The position numbers and the translations under genes were made by a program. Below are positions 36,108-44,903 of a DNA stretch of 64,000 bases, in pieces. This DNA is from Thalassospira australica (GTDB lineage: Bacteria > Pseudomonadota > Alphaproteobacteria > Rhodospirillales > Thalassospiraceae): contig NZ_JRJE01000001.1 in NCBI RefSeq assembly GCF_000763295.1, forward strand, positions 62,001 to 126,000. The letters run 5' to 3'. The notes under the pieces were generated by a model. It worked only from the letters and a program-made list of their open reading frames with translations. It was not told the origin of the DNA and searched no databases. The first letter of the stretch is position 1; each line of letters begins with the position of its first letter.

Positions 36108-37097
36108 TTACTCCGCCATCAGGTCGACGTCTTCGCCGCCGACAATGCGTTTGTGTAAATCCATATCGATGTTGCACCCGGTGGTCAGCACAACGGTCCG
36201 ACCGGGGTTGTCGACCAGTCCGGCCCGAAGGGCGGCAATGCCAACCGCGCCGGAGCCTTCGATCACCTGTTGGTCATCAAGATAGGCGGCACGAATGCCA
36301 TCGGCGATCTGGGCTTCGTTGACCAGTACGAAATCGTCGGTCAGATCCCCGCACATATCAAAGGTGTATTGGTTCTGTTCGCCAATGCCGCCGCCAAGAC
36401 TGTCTGCGAGTGTCGGCAGTTCCTTGACCGCGGTGGGTTTGCCTTCCTGAAGGCTTGTGATCATCGCACAGCCGCGTTCCATCGTAATGCCAACCACCCG
36501 GATCATCGGGTTGACCGACTTGGCCACCAGCGCCACACCGGCAAGCAGCCCCCCACCGGACAGCGGCACCAGCAAGGTGTCGACATCTGGCAGGGCTTCG
36601 ATGATTTCAAGGCCAAGAGTTCCCTGACCTGCAATGACATCGGCATGGTCAAAGGGGGGCAGCATGATCATGCCTTCGTCCTTCACCAGGCGGTCGACTT
36701 CGTGTTGTGCTTCATCCTGTGATTGACCAATGATGCGCACTTCCGCGCCCTGGGCACGGATGCCATCGACCTTGTTTTGCGGGACAAGTTCGGACATGCA
36801 AATCACCGACCGGACGCCCGCGTTTCGCGCGGCATAGGCAAGGGCACGGCCATAGTTCCCGGTGGATACACCGACAACGCCTTTGGCCTTTTCTTTATCC
36901 GTCAGGCGCAAGACGGCATTGGCCGCACCACGCAGCTTGAAACTGCCAGTGTATTGTTGCTGTTCGCATTTGAGCCAGACCGGGCTGCCGACGTGATCAG
37001 ACAGGCTTGCTGACGGACGCAACGGCGTATGGATCACATGACCCGAAATGGTTTTACGGGCAGAAAGAACATCAGCAAATGTGATGGGGTCTTTCAT
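36108..37097 (-). CDS. eutB: Threonine-dehydratase-like PLP enzyme of hydroxyectoine breakdown
   Basis: 329-residue fold-type II PLP enzyme. The PLP lysine lies in GSFKLRGAANAV near residue 54, and the glycine loop is SGGGLL. It resembles threonine/serine dehydratase but sits between eutA and eutC, fitting EutB, thought to remove the hydroxyl group from 5-hydroxyectoine. The exact chemistry of the EutABC step is not settled. Confidence 0.92.
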   Translation of the reverse strand: MKDPITFADVLSARKTISGHVIHTPLRPSASLSDHVGSPVWLKCEQQQYTGSFKLRGAANAVLRLTDKEKAKGVVGVSTGNYGRALAYAARNAGVRSVICMSELVPQNKVDGIRAQGAEVRIIGQSQDEAQHEVDRLVKDEGMIMLPPFDHADVIAGQGTLGLEIIEALPDVDTLLVPLSGGGLLAGVALVAKSVNPMIRVVGITMERGCAMITSLQEGKPTAVKELPTLADSLGGGIGEQNQYTFDMCGDLTDDFVLVNEAQIADGIRAAYLDDQQVIEGSGAVGIAALRAGLVDNPGRTVVLTTGCNIDMDLHKRIVGGEDVDLMAE

Positions 37098-37114
37098 GGG
37101 ACCTCGACTTTTTT

Positions 37115-37897
37115 CTATGGTTTTGAATCTTGATCAAACAGGGTTCCGAACCCTGTGACCGGTTTTGCGTAGTTCATCAGTTGCAAAGCATGCCAGACCA
37201 ATGCCTGGTTGCTTGTAATCACGGGCTTGCCCAGTTGTCGTTCGGCTTCTGCGATAATCTCGGCAGACCGAACCGCCGTGCAGGAAATGAACACCGCATC
37301 GGCATCGGATGTGTCGACCTTAAGCGCCCCTTCCAGCAGGGCCGTGGGGGGCAGCGATGTCATGTCCAGATCGGTATCAAGGCCAAAGCCCATAATACGG
37401 GTGACATCAAATCCCCTGGCGCGGAATTCGTCTGCCACCGATTGGGTCACATCGGCAATATAGGGGGTCAGGATGGCAATTTTTTGTGCGCCAACGGCAT
37501 GCAGTGCCATTTCACTGGCCAAAAGCGGGTTGGTGACCTTGGCACCGGGCATGCCCTGATTGATCAGTTCGCCAATTTTGTCCGAACCGGTGACAGCAGT
37601 GCCCGACGTACAGCCGAAAATGGCAACATCAACGCCATAACCGGGCAGCAGTGTTTTGGCCGCACGCGGCAAATCAGCGGCCATTGATTTCAGGTTTTCA
37701 ACCGTCACAGGGTTGGCATTTTCGATGCGGGTGGTGAACAGACGTATATCAGCGGGCAGGATGCCACGCAGGTCATCCTCGCTGTTAAAATCTGTTGCCA
37801 GTGTGATCAGGCCAATGCGTCCTGCCGGTCCGACCGGATCAGGAAAATACGACACATCTACCGGCTCTGGCGTGACCGCATGGGAAACGGACATCAT
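37115..37897 (-). CDS. eutA: Maleate isomerase/Asp-Glu racemase-like protein
   Basis: 260 residues with the two catalytic cysteines of the Asp/Glu racemase superfamily in FGCTSGTAV and ISCTAVRS. In the ectoine cluster this is EutA, acting with EutB and EutC on 5-hydroxyectoine. The gene starts with two ATG codons; GGAG precedes the first. It follows uehC after a 110-base gap and leads the eutABC-doeAB block. Confidence 0.92.
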   Translation of the reverse strand: MMSVSHAVTPEPVDVSYFPDPVGPAGRIGLITLATDFNSEDDLRGILPADIRLFTTRIENANPVTVENLKSMAADLPRAAKTLLPGYGVDVAIFGCTSGTAVTGSDKIGELINQGMPGAKVTNPLLASEMALHAVGAQKIAILTPYIADVTQSVADEFRARGFDVTRIMGFGLDTDLDMTSLPPTALLEGALKVDTSDADAVFISCTAVRSAEIIAEAERQLGKPVITSNQALVWHALQLMNYAKPVTGFGTLFDQDSKP

Positions 37898-38007
37898 CCT
37901 GAACTCCAGAAGCGGGTCGTCCTTGCCATTTTGGCAGGACGACCCTGTTTCAAATTTTAAAGTTGCGTGTATCCGGGCGTGCCCGGGATTTTATTGCCTG
38001 ATCCTGA

Positions 38008-39291
38008 TCAGTGGAATGCAAGTTCAGGCAGGAACAAGGCGATCTGCGGCACGAAGATCAGGATCACCGCAGCCAGCAACAACATAATGATGAAGGGCGG
38101 TGTTCCGCTGATGACTTCGGCATAGGGTCGCCTGAAGATTGCTATGGCGGTAAAGATATCGCACCCGAACGGTGGCGTTGCAGAGCCGATCGCAACCTGC
38201 AGGGTCACAAGCGTCCCGACCAGAACCGGATCAAGTCCCGCTGCATTGACCAGCGGCATGAAGATCGGGGTCAGAACCAGAATGACAACAATCGGGTCAA
38301 CGAACATGCAACCCACAAAGAAGGCAATGCAGATTGCCGCCAGAATGATGTAGGGATGCGCGCCTTCAAGTCCCAATGCGCCGATCACATGTTGCGGGAT
38401 CTGGGCAAAGGAAATCACAAACGAGAACGTCGTCCCGGCACCGACCAGAATGAAAACAACGGCGGTAATCAGGCCGGTTGAACGGGCAATCGATAGCAAT
38501 TCTGACCATTTGACCGATTTGAAGACCAGAACTTCAAGGATCACGGCATAGACCACGGCGACTGCGGCAACCTCGGTCGGGCTGACCCAGCCAAGATAAA
38601 TGCCGCCAACGATCAGAACCGGGAACATGATGGCCGGTCCGGCATTGATCACGGCTTTGCCGCGTTCGGCCCAGGTCATGCGCGGGATGGTCGGGATGTT
38701 GTTCTTTTTGGCGTAGTACATGCAGTACAGCGAGAACATGATCAGGATGAGAATGCCCGGACCAATACCGGCCAAGAACAGCTCCCCGATCGAGACTTTG
38801 CCAACTACACCAAACACGATCATGCCAATGGACGGCGGGATCAAAAACGCGATGTCACTGGCATTGATGATCAGCGCCATGGCGAATTTGTCTTCGTAGC
38901 CAGCCTTGAGCATCTTGGGGCGCAAAGGCCCGCCCATGGCAACCACGGTTGCCTGCGTTGATCCCGAAACAGCCCCGAACATGGTGCAGCCAAGGGCAGT
39001 GGTCACAGCAAGGCCGCCACGAACATGGCCGACAAAGGTCATGGCAAGGTCAATCAGCCGGTTGGCTGTATGGCCCTTTGTCACGATATCGGCGGCAAAG
39101 ATAAACATGGGCACTGCGATTAGTGCGACCGGTGAAATGCCCGTGACCATCTGCTGAATGAGAATGCGTTCCGGGATCGGCATGTAAAACAGGAATGCGA
39201 CGACACTGGCAGTCGCAAGCGGCACCATCATGGGGAAGCCGAGCACAAGCAGTACAAGCATCACCAGAAGGATTGTCGTTCCTAAATCCAT
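38008..39291 (-). CDS. uehC: Ectoine/hydroxyectoine TRAP transporter large permease
   Basis: 427 residues, about twelve membrane segments, standard DctM-type length. Typical segments SGSTQATVVAMGGPLRPKM and AFLIPPSIGMIVFGVVG are visible. Located between uehB and the eutABC genes, so it is UehC of the ectoine importer. 12 bases separate it from uehB. It is transcribed away from its receptor gene uehA, which lies beyond enuR on the other strand. Confidence 0.93.
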   Translation of the reverse strand: MDLGTTILLVMLVLLVLGFPMMVPLATASVVAFLFYMPIPERILIQQMVTGISPVALIAVPMFIFAADIVTKGHTANRLIDLAMTFVGHVRGGLAVTTALGCTMFGAVSGSTQATVVAMGGPLRPKMLKAGYEDKFAMALIINASDIAFLIPPSIGMIVFGVVGKVSIGELFLAGIGPGILILIMFSLYCMYYAKKNNIPTIPRMTWAERGKAVINAGPAIMFPVLIVGGIYLGWVSPTEVAAVAVVYAVILEVLVFKSVKWSELLSIARSTGLITAVVFILVGAGTTFSFVISFAQIPQHVIGALGLEGAHPYIILAAICIAFFVGCMFVDPIVVILVLTPIFMPLVNAAGLDPVLVGTLVTLQVAIGSATPPFGCDIFTAIAIFRRPYAEVISGTPPFIIMLLLAAVILIFVPQIALFLPELAFH

Positions 39292-39303
39292 TTTTCTGTC
39301 CCC

Positions 39304-39888
39304 CTACAGATGATGCTCGTCGGCGTCACTAAAAGTATCCTCAACCTGATAGGACAGGTGTGTCCCGGGTTTGAGGATATTGGTCAGTGCGGCCAGAACA
39401 AACTGGATGCCGGTAACACACAAACCAAACGGCACGATCAGGACTGTGAGGTAATAAGGAATGCGCAACGCTGGCGTCAGCCGGTTGGACGTCATCAACG
39501 AGGATACGTAATCAATCGAATACCACGCCAAGAGGAACAGCAGACTGGCTGTGCCCAATGTAATGATGATCATCATGACCTTGCTTGCGCGCGGCCCCAG
39601 CATATCGGTAAAGGCGGACATGCGAATATGGCGGCCCATGCGGGCGGCTTCGCTGATGCCGACAAACGTCACAAGAATGATCAGAAACTGATTGAGCTCT
39701 TCGGAGAAGAAGATGCTCGAATTGAACCCCAAACGCATGATCACATTGGCGACGGTATTCACCGCCATGATCACAATGCTCCATCCAAGAAGCTGTCGCT
39801 CGACCACGGATAAACCGTGATCAAGTTTTCTCAGAATACCCAGCGCCCCGCCACTTGGAGCGGGGGCCTCCCCATTAGAACCTGACAT
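39304..39888 (-). CDS. uehB: Ectoine/hydroxyectoine TRAP transporter small permease
   Basis: 194 residues with four membrane segments of the DctQ type (VISWSI-like start at QLLGWSIVIMAVNTVANVIMR, then SSIFFSEELNQFLIILVTFVGISEAARMGRH). I chose ATG 39888 (MSGSNGEAPAP), preceded by AGGAGG at 7 bases; a longer upstream frame has no ribosome site. First gene of the eight-gene run uehB-uehC-eutA-eutB-eutC-doeA-doeB-doeX. A palindrome matching the uehA/enuR site lies upstream. Confidence 0.9.
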   Translation of the reverse strand: MSGSNGEAPAPSGGALGILRKLDHGLSVVERQLLGWSIVIMAVNTVANVIMRLGFNSSIFFSEELNQFLIILVTFVGISEAARMGRHIRMSAFTDMLGPRASKVMMIIITLGTASLLFLLAWYSIDYVSSLMTSNRLTPALRIPYYLTVLIVPFGLCVTGIQFVLAALTNILKPGTHLSYQVEDTFSDADEHHL

Positions 39889-40023
39889 AGAACCTCCTTG
39901 ATGCGCGTGCGAGACATTGTTGTAAAACGATCTATGTGGTTGATGGTTCCCCCCACACGGGATGCCGTTCGCTTCGCGCCAGTTATGCCAGAATAAAAAC
40001 GCTTTGTGGCGGTTCAATCAGAT

Positions 40024-40041
40024 TTTTGTCATGAGACAAAA
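40024..40041. promoter_or_regulatory. Candidate EnuR operator upstream of uehB
   Basis: Perfect 7-bp inverted repeat TTTTGTC-ATGA-GACAAAA. It abuts the stop codon of enuR and lies 136 bases upstream of the uehB start. It shares TTTGTC-ATGA with the palindrome in the enuR-uehA intergenic region. The match between two separate promoters of one regulon supports a common regulator, presumably EnuR. Confidence 0.75.
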
Positions 40042-41439
40042 TCAATACATGACGTCGAAGCCGTGTACGCCCGGCATCTGATCCATTGTATGGCGGATTT
40101 GGATCAGGGCGCGATGCGTTGTCGGTGTGTCTGGTGCCCCGCCAAGGCAAAGACGAATGGCGTTCGGACGGGGGACTTTTACCGTCATGAACGGGTCGGA
40201 AATCGTAACAGCCACGCCGTTTTTGCGCAGTTCAGAGGCAAACCATTCTTCCTGCCAGTGTTCGGGGATTCGGACCCAGGCGCTCAGGGATGTGGGGTGA
40301 TGACGCACGACCGCATCCCCCAGAATTTCTGCGACAAGAGCTTGTCGTTCACGCATCAAGGCACGTTGGACTGTGACGGCCTGTTCAACGGTTCCATCGG
40401 CAATCCAGCGTGCGCCGATCTCTGCCATCAACGGAGTCCCCATCCATCCGGTGACGCGCAAAACGCTGCTGGCACGAATTGACAAGTGTTGGGGCACGGT
40501 CAAAAAGCCGGTTCGAAGTCCGGGCATAACGATTTTGGTCAGGCTTGAAACATGGAAGCCGAGTTTGGGCAGAAAGCTTGTGATCGGCGGCAGGTTTTCT
40601 TCAAGAAGTGGTCGATAGACGTCATCCTCGATCACGTAGACGCCGTAATGTTCGGCGATCTCGGCAATCTGTTTGCGCCGTTCCAGACCCATCAGGCAGT
40701 TTGTCGGGTTGGTGAAGATCGGTGTGACGACAAGGGCACGGATCTGACGTTGTTTGCATTCGCGCTCGAACGCGTCGGGCAGGATGCCTTCGTCATCGGT
40801 TGGCAGTGCGCCGAGTTTAAAGCGCAGGATACTCGCCGAGCCGATAACCCCATGGTCCGTCAGGCTTTCTGTTAGCACCACGTCATCAGGTTGCACGATG
40901 GTCGACAGGGCGGTGAAGACGCCCTGGGCGGCGCCATTGGTGATCAGGATATTGGGAACTTCGGCGTCTACCCCCATGCTTGCAAGCCAGCTTCGACCAA
41001 TCTCGCGGTGGTATTCAAAACCCGCAACCGGTCGGCAACTTTCCATCCAGCTTTGATGAGGTTCGTCGGCCAGTTTGGCATGCATCTGGCGCGACAGGTC
41101 TGTGTGAAAGTCGGTAAATGCCGTGCGCACGATCGAGAGGTCAATCACATCTGGCTGGCGGCTGTCGAGGATGAAGGATGACGCACGGTCGGTCAGGCGC
41201 GCCTGAACAAATGTTCCGCGCCGGCGTTCAGAGCGCAGATACCCCTGACGTTCAACTTCCTTATAGGCCGCACTTACTGTTTGCACGCTGACTTTTAGGC
41301 GGTAGGCCAGCTCACGGTGCGTTGGCATTCGAATTTCATGCCGCAGTCTTCCGGACTCGATATCGGTAATGATTGCTTCGACAAGCGTTTTGTATTTCGG
41401 ACCAGTTTCGCCGCTGAGGTCGATTTCTGGTAGCCACAT
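40042..41439 (-). CDS. enuR: MocR/GabR-type regulator of ectoine use
   Basis: 465 residues: an N-terminal GntR winged helix (HRELAYRLKVSVQTVSAAYKEVERQGYLRSERRRGTF, about residues 40-76) joined to a class-I aminotransferase-like domain. The PLP lysine is Lys302 in SLTKIVMPG, the position known for the EnuR lysine in Ruegeria pomeroyi as I recall it. EnuR is described as a repressor released by ectoine breakdown intermediates bound to PLP. Divergent from uehA, upstream of uehBC. Confidence 0.93.
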   Translation of the reverse strand: MWLPEIDLSGETGPKYKTLVEAIITDIESGRLRHEIRMPTHRELAYRLKVSVQTVSAAYKEVERQGYLRSERRRGTFVQARLTDRASSFILDSRQPDVIDLSIVRTAFTDFHTDLSRQMHAKLADEPHQSWMESCRPVAGFEYHREIGRSWLASMGVDAEVPNILITNGAAQGVFTALSTIVQPDDVVLTESLTDHGVIGSASILRFKLGALPTDDEGILPDAFERECKQRQIRALVVTPIFTNPTNCLMGLERRKQIAEIAEHYGVYVIEDDVYRPLLEENLPPITSFLPKLGFHVSSLTKIVMPGLRTGFLTVPQHLSIRASSVLRVTGWMGTPLMAEIGARWIADGTVEQAVTVQRALMRERQALVAEILGDAVVRHHPTSLSAWVRIPEHWQEEWFASELRKNGVAVTISDPFMTVKVPRPNAIRLCLGGAPDTPTTHRALIQIRHTMDQMPGVHGFDVMY

Positions 41440-41514
41440 GACACAATTTCCATCCCTGATGTTTTTTCAGACCCTAACATGGCTGGCGGTCGGATGTGTA
41501 GGCGTTACTGTTAA

Positions 41515-41530
41515 TTTGTCATGATACAAA
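41515..41530. promoter_or_regulatory. Candidate EnuR operator between enuR and uehA
   Basis: Palindrome TTTGTC-ATGA-TACAAA in the 219-base divergent promoter region. Two half-site bases differ from the perfect copy at 40024-40041. Its position could control uehA and enuR together. Confidence 0.75.
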
Positions 41531-41658
41531 ACTAGCATTGACCTGATGCAGGAACATTTCAACACTTTGCGCGTTTATGACTCTGAAATTTAATTTAGCG
41601 CTGCCGATTGTAGGCCTAATCGCCCGTCGTTGCGCGCGACAACCAGGGAGACTTCGAT

Positions 41659-42678
41659 ATGAGTTTGAACAAACTTCTTAAGGCGACTCTTTCTGCTGCT
41701 GCCCTGTTTGCAGTAGCCGGAACCGCCGCCCACGCCGAGGAATGGAAATTCGCCCACGAAGAAAGCCCGGGTGATGTCCAGGATCTTTATGCACAGGAAT
41801 TCAAACGTCTGGTCGAAGAAAAGACCGATGGCGATGTGACCGTTACCATCTACACCTATGGCCAGTTGGGTACAGAGAACGACATTACCGAGCTGACCGC
41901 TGCGGGCGCTGTTCAGTTCTCCAACGCGTCGCCGGGCCATCTGGGTACTTTCGTTCCGGAAATTCAGGTTTTCGGCGTTCCTTACCTGCTGTCGCAGGAT
42001 AACGAAGTGAACAAGAAAGTCCTGTCGTCCAGCCCGACCATCTATGAAGGCCTTTCCAAGGATTTCGAGTCCAAGGGGCTTAAGCTTTATACCATGTATC
42101 CGGAAGGTGAAATGGTCTGGACCACCAAGAAAGCGGTCGAAAAACCGGCTGATTTCGACGGTGTGAAATTCCGTGTGATGACATCGCCGATCCTGATCGA
42201 AACCTATAAATCGTTTGGTTCTGATCCGGTTGCCCTGCCGTGGGGTGAAGTTTATTCCGGTCTTCAGACCAGCGTGATCGACGCACAGGTCAACCCGATC
42301 TTCTTCGTTGAAAGTGCGAAATTCTACGAAGTGACCGATTACCTGATCTATGCCGGTCAGCAGCAGTACACCACCACCGTGGTATCAAATGCCGCCTTCT
42401 ATGATGGCCTGTCTGATGAGCGCAAAGAGATGCTGGCAGAAGTTAAAGCCGAACTGGACGACTTCATCTATGACGCCCAGACAAAAGCAAACGAAGAAGC
42501 CCTTGCACGCATCAAGGAAGCCAAGCCGGAAATCGAAGTTATCCGTCTGAATGAAGAACAGCGTTCGGTCTTCAAGGAAGCTTCCAAAGGCGTTGGCGCA
42601 AGCCTTGTCGAAGAAGTCGGTGGTGACACCGAAGAAGTGCTGAAATCGCTTCGCGAAGAATTCGGTACCGCGATGTAA
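41659..42678 (+). CDS. uehA: Ectoine/hydroxyectoine-binding TRAP receptor
   Basis: 339-residue DctP-family receptor. A Sec signal peptide covers residues 1-27 (ends AHAEEW); the mature part begins WKFAHEESPGDVQD. KFRVMTSPILIETYKSFGSDPVALPWGEVYSGLQT is the ligand-pocket region. Cluster position identifies it as UehA, the ectoine/5-hydroxyectoine receptor. Unlike the usual uehABC order, it is alone on the plus strand, with its own terminator, so receptor and membrane subunits are made from separate transcripts. Confidence 0.93.
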   Translation: MSLNKLLKATLSAAALFAVAGTAAHAEEWKFAHEESPGDVQDLYAQEFKRLVEEKTDGDVTVTIYTYGQLGTENDITELTAAGAVQFSNASPGHLGTFVPEIQVFGVPYLLSQDNEVNKKVLSSSPTIYEGLSKDFESKGLKLYTMYPEGEMVWTTKKAVEKPADFDGVKFRVMTSPILIETYKSFGSDPVALPWGEVYSGLQTSVIDAQVNPIFFVESAKFYEVTDYLIYAGQQQYTTTVVSNAAFYDGLSDERKEMLAEVKAELDDFIYDAQTKANEEALARIKEAKPEIEVIRLNEEQRSVFKEASKGVGASLVEEVGGDTEEVLKSLREEFGTAM

Positions 42679-42708
42679 TTCGACGTCCCCGATTTAACGG
42701 GATTTCGC

Positions 42709-42742
42709 AAAACCCCCGCAGGCGATGCTTGCGGGGGTTTTT
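42709..42742 (+). terminator. Intrinsic terminator of uehA
   Basis: 12-bp stem AAAACCCCCGCA/TGCGGGGGTTTT with a 9-base loop and a following T-run, 30 bases after the stop. Confidence 0.93.
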
Positions 42743-42901
42743 GTTTGTCCTGGCCTACGGGTTCTGACGCCAGGAAATCCGGACAGGAAGGTTTGTTGAT
42801 ACACCCTTGGGATGCTCACAACATCAAGCGTCCCGCGTCTAACACGTGCCCTTTCCGATGATCGGACTGTGGTGATGAAACTGACGTGAAAGGATCTGGC
42901 T

Positions 42902-43327
42902 GTGAATATGTTCAACCTGCTTCACGGTGTCCGCGATGCTATCTTCCCGGCGATTATGTTTGCGGTGCTGTTGCTTGGAACGCTTGTGACCGCGCCAAAA
43001 GCCGAGGTTCGCAACCCCAATGGTGTGCCGATTTCCAAAGCCGAGCTGGCCGAGAAATCGCCGGATGCGGCAGAGGTGACCGTAGAGGATGCGCTGAGCA
43101 ATTCTGCGAATCCCGACGTCGTTGCCGGGGTGACCAACACGGCGGCTGCGCCCTATTTGAATCTGTCTGGATCTGATGGTTCCGGGTCGATCTGGTGGAA
43201 GCCAGCAACGACCGGCGGAAATGCCGAAATCAAACTTACAATCATCAATGCATCGGGCAGCCCGACAGGCAGTTGCACGGTGTCGTCAAAAAAAGGTTCT
43301 GATGGCAAGTTTGAGACCAACTGCTGA
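42902..43327 (+). CDS. Hypothetical single-pass membrane or secreted protein
   Basis: 141 residues. I do not recognise the family. One N-terminal hydrophobic segment (about residues 12-31, DAIFPAIMFAVLLLGTLVTA) is followed by a polar region. The C-terminus is rich in Gly, Ser and Thr, with two cysteines (SCTVSS and final NC) that could form a disulphide outside the cytoplasm. GTG 42902 has an AAGGA site; ATG 42908 is the alternative. It lies alone between uehA and doeD within the ectoine locus; no functional link can be shown. Confidence 0.6.
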   Translation: MNMFNLLHGVRDAIFPAIMFAVLLLGTLVTAPKAEVRNPNGVPISKAELAEKSPDAAEVTVEDALSNSANPDVVAGVTNTAAAPYLNLSGSDGSGSIWWKPATTGGNAEIKLTIINASGSPTGSCTVSSKKGSDGKFETNC

Positions 43328-43358
43328 TGCGCTGGATTTCCGGTGCTCAGGCATAAAA

Positions 43359-43388
43359 ACAGGGGCCGGTCATGGGCCCGGCCCCTGT
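43359..43388 (-). terminator. Intrinsic terminator downstream of doeD
   Basis: 11-bp stem ACAGGGGCCGG/CCGGCCCCTGT with an 8-base loop; on the minus strand it is followed by five T. It separates doeD from the convergent 141-residue gene. Confidence 0.85.
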
Positions 43389-43457
43389 GTATCGCCACGT
43401 CGGGAAGAAGGAATGACGCGGCGAATATGGGTGATATCGCAGTGATATCAGTTTGGC

Positions 43458-44858
43458 TTATTTGCCAGCGGCAACTTCGTCGGCAACCGCATCAACGGCC
43501 TGTTTGGCGATGTCGATGACTTTGTCGACTTCAGCTTTGGTGATGTTGAGCGGCGGTGCGAAGCCAAGGATGTCACCATGCGGCATGGCACGGGCAATCA
43601 TGCCACGCTCAAGGCAGGCAGCCGATACACGCGGACCAATTTTGGCATTCGGGTCGAAACGCTCTTTCTTGGTTTTGTCGGCAACAAATTCAAGTGCTGC
43701 CATCAGGCCAACACCACGTGCCTCGCCAACCAGCGGATGTTCGTTGAAGGTTTCCCGCAGGCGTTTCTGGAAGTACCCACCCGTCTCAGCCGAGTTGCCG
43801 GTCAGGTTTTCACCATCAACGATATCAAGGTTGGCATTGGCCGCAGCCGCACAAACCGGATGCGCGGAATAGGTCCAGCCATGGCCGATCGGGCCCATCT
43901 GATCAGAACCCTGTTCAAGGACTTTCCAGACGCGCTCACCAATAATGACGCCCGAAAGCGGCAGGTAACCCGATGTCACACCTTTGGCAATGGTGATCAG
44001 GTCCGGCTTGATCCCGTAATGCTGGGAGCCGAAATACGACCCGGTACGACCAAATGCGGTGACAACTTCGTCAGCAACCAGCAGAACGTCATATTTGTTC
44101 AGAACGGCCTGGATGGCTTCCCAGTAGCCTTCTGGCGGGGTGATGATGCCGCCCGTGCCCATGACCGGCTCGCCGATGAAGGCGGCAACGGTTTCGGGGC
44201 CTTCGCGCAGGATCATTTTTTCCAGATCATCGGCACAGCGTTTGGCGAATTCGGCTTCGGTTTCACCGGCCTCTGCATTCCAGTAGTGATGCGGGCAGGT
44301 GGTGTGCAGGATCGGCGCACGCGGCAGATCAAATGCATTGTGGAAGGCAGCAAGGCCGGTCAGGCTGCCGGTCATGATGCCAGAGCCATGATACCCGCGC
44401 CAACGCGAGATGATTTTCTTTTTCTGCGGCAGGCCGCGAATGTTGTTGTAGTACCAGATCAGCTTGATGTTGGTTTCGTTCGCATCCGATCCCGACATGC
44501 CGTAATAGACGCGCTGCATGCCTTCGGGCGCGCTTTTGATGATACGGTCTGACAGGCGAATGATTGCTTCGTTACTGTGCCCGACATAGGTGTGGTAATA
44601 GGCAAGTTCCTTGGCCTGGGCATAGATCGCATCGGCAATTTCGGTACGGCCGTAGCCGATGTTGACGCAATAGAGACCGGCGAACGCATCGAGGCTTTCG
44701 CGGCCTTCGGTGTCATGGATGTAGATGCCCTTGCCGCCATTGATGATGCGGTTGGGGGTTTCGCCGTCGGCGTGCTGACGCATATGGGTCGAGGGGTGCA
44801 TGACGTGCGCCCGGTCCATTTCCTGCAGATCAGCAGTGGTGTTTTTGATGACATTCAT
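43458..44858 (-). CDS. doeD: Diaminobutyrate aminotransferase of ectoine degradation
   Basis: 466-residue class-III PLP aminotransferase. PLP-binding Lys292 lies in ITIAKGVTSG; VYYGMSGSDANETNIKL is the cofactor phosphate region, and DEVVTAFGR holds the PLP-ring Asp. In this cluster it fits DoeD, which transaminates L-2,4-diaminobutyrate to aspartate semialdehyde. I use ATG 44858 (MNVIKNTT), well spaced from GGGAGA; ATG 44864 is too close. Alternative: a general omega-aminotransferase recruited to the pathway. Confidence 0.88.
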   Translation of the reverse strand: MNVIKNTTADLQEMDRAHVMHPSTHMRQHADGETPNRIINGGKGIYIHDTEGRESLDAFAGLYCVNIGYGRTEIADAIYAQAKELAYYHTYVGHSNEAIIRLSDRIIKSAPEGMQRVYYGMSGSDANETNIKLIWYYNNIRGLPQKKKIISRWRGYHGSGIMTGSLTGLAAFHNAFDLPRAPILHTTCPHHYWNAEAGETEAEFAKRCADDLEKMILREGPETVAAFIGEPVMGTGGIITPPEGYWEAIQAVLNKYDVLLVADEVVTAFGRTGSYFGSQHYGIKPDLITIAKGVTSGYLPLSGVIIGERVWKVLEQGSDQMGPIGHGWTYSAHPVCAAAANANLDIVDGENLTGNSAETGGYFQKRLRETFNEHPLVGEARGVGLMAALEFVADKTKKERFDPNAKIGPRVSAACLERGMIARAMPHGDILGFAPPLNITKAEVDKVIDIAKQAVDAVADEVAAGK

Positions 44859-44903
44859 TTTCATTCTCCCATGTGAATGCTGTGGTGGCGCCAAGTGCGC
44901 AGG

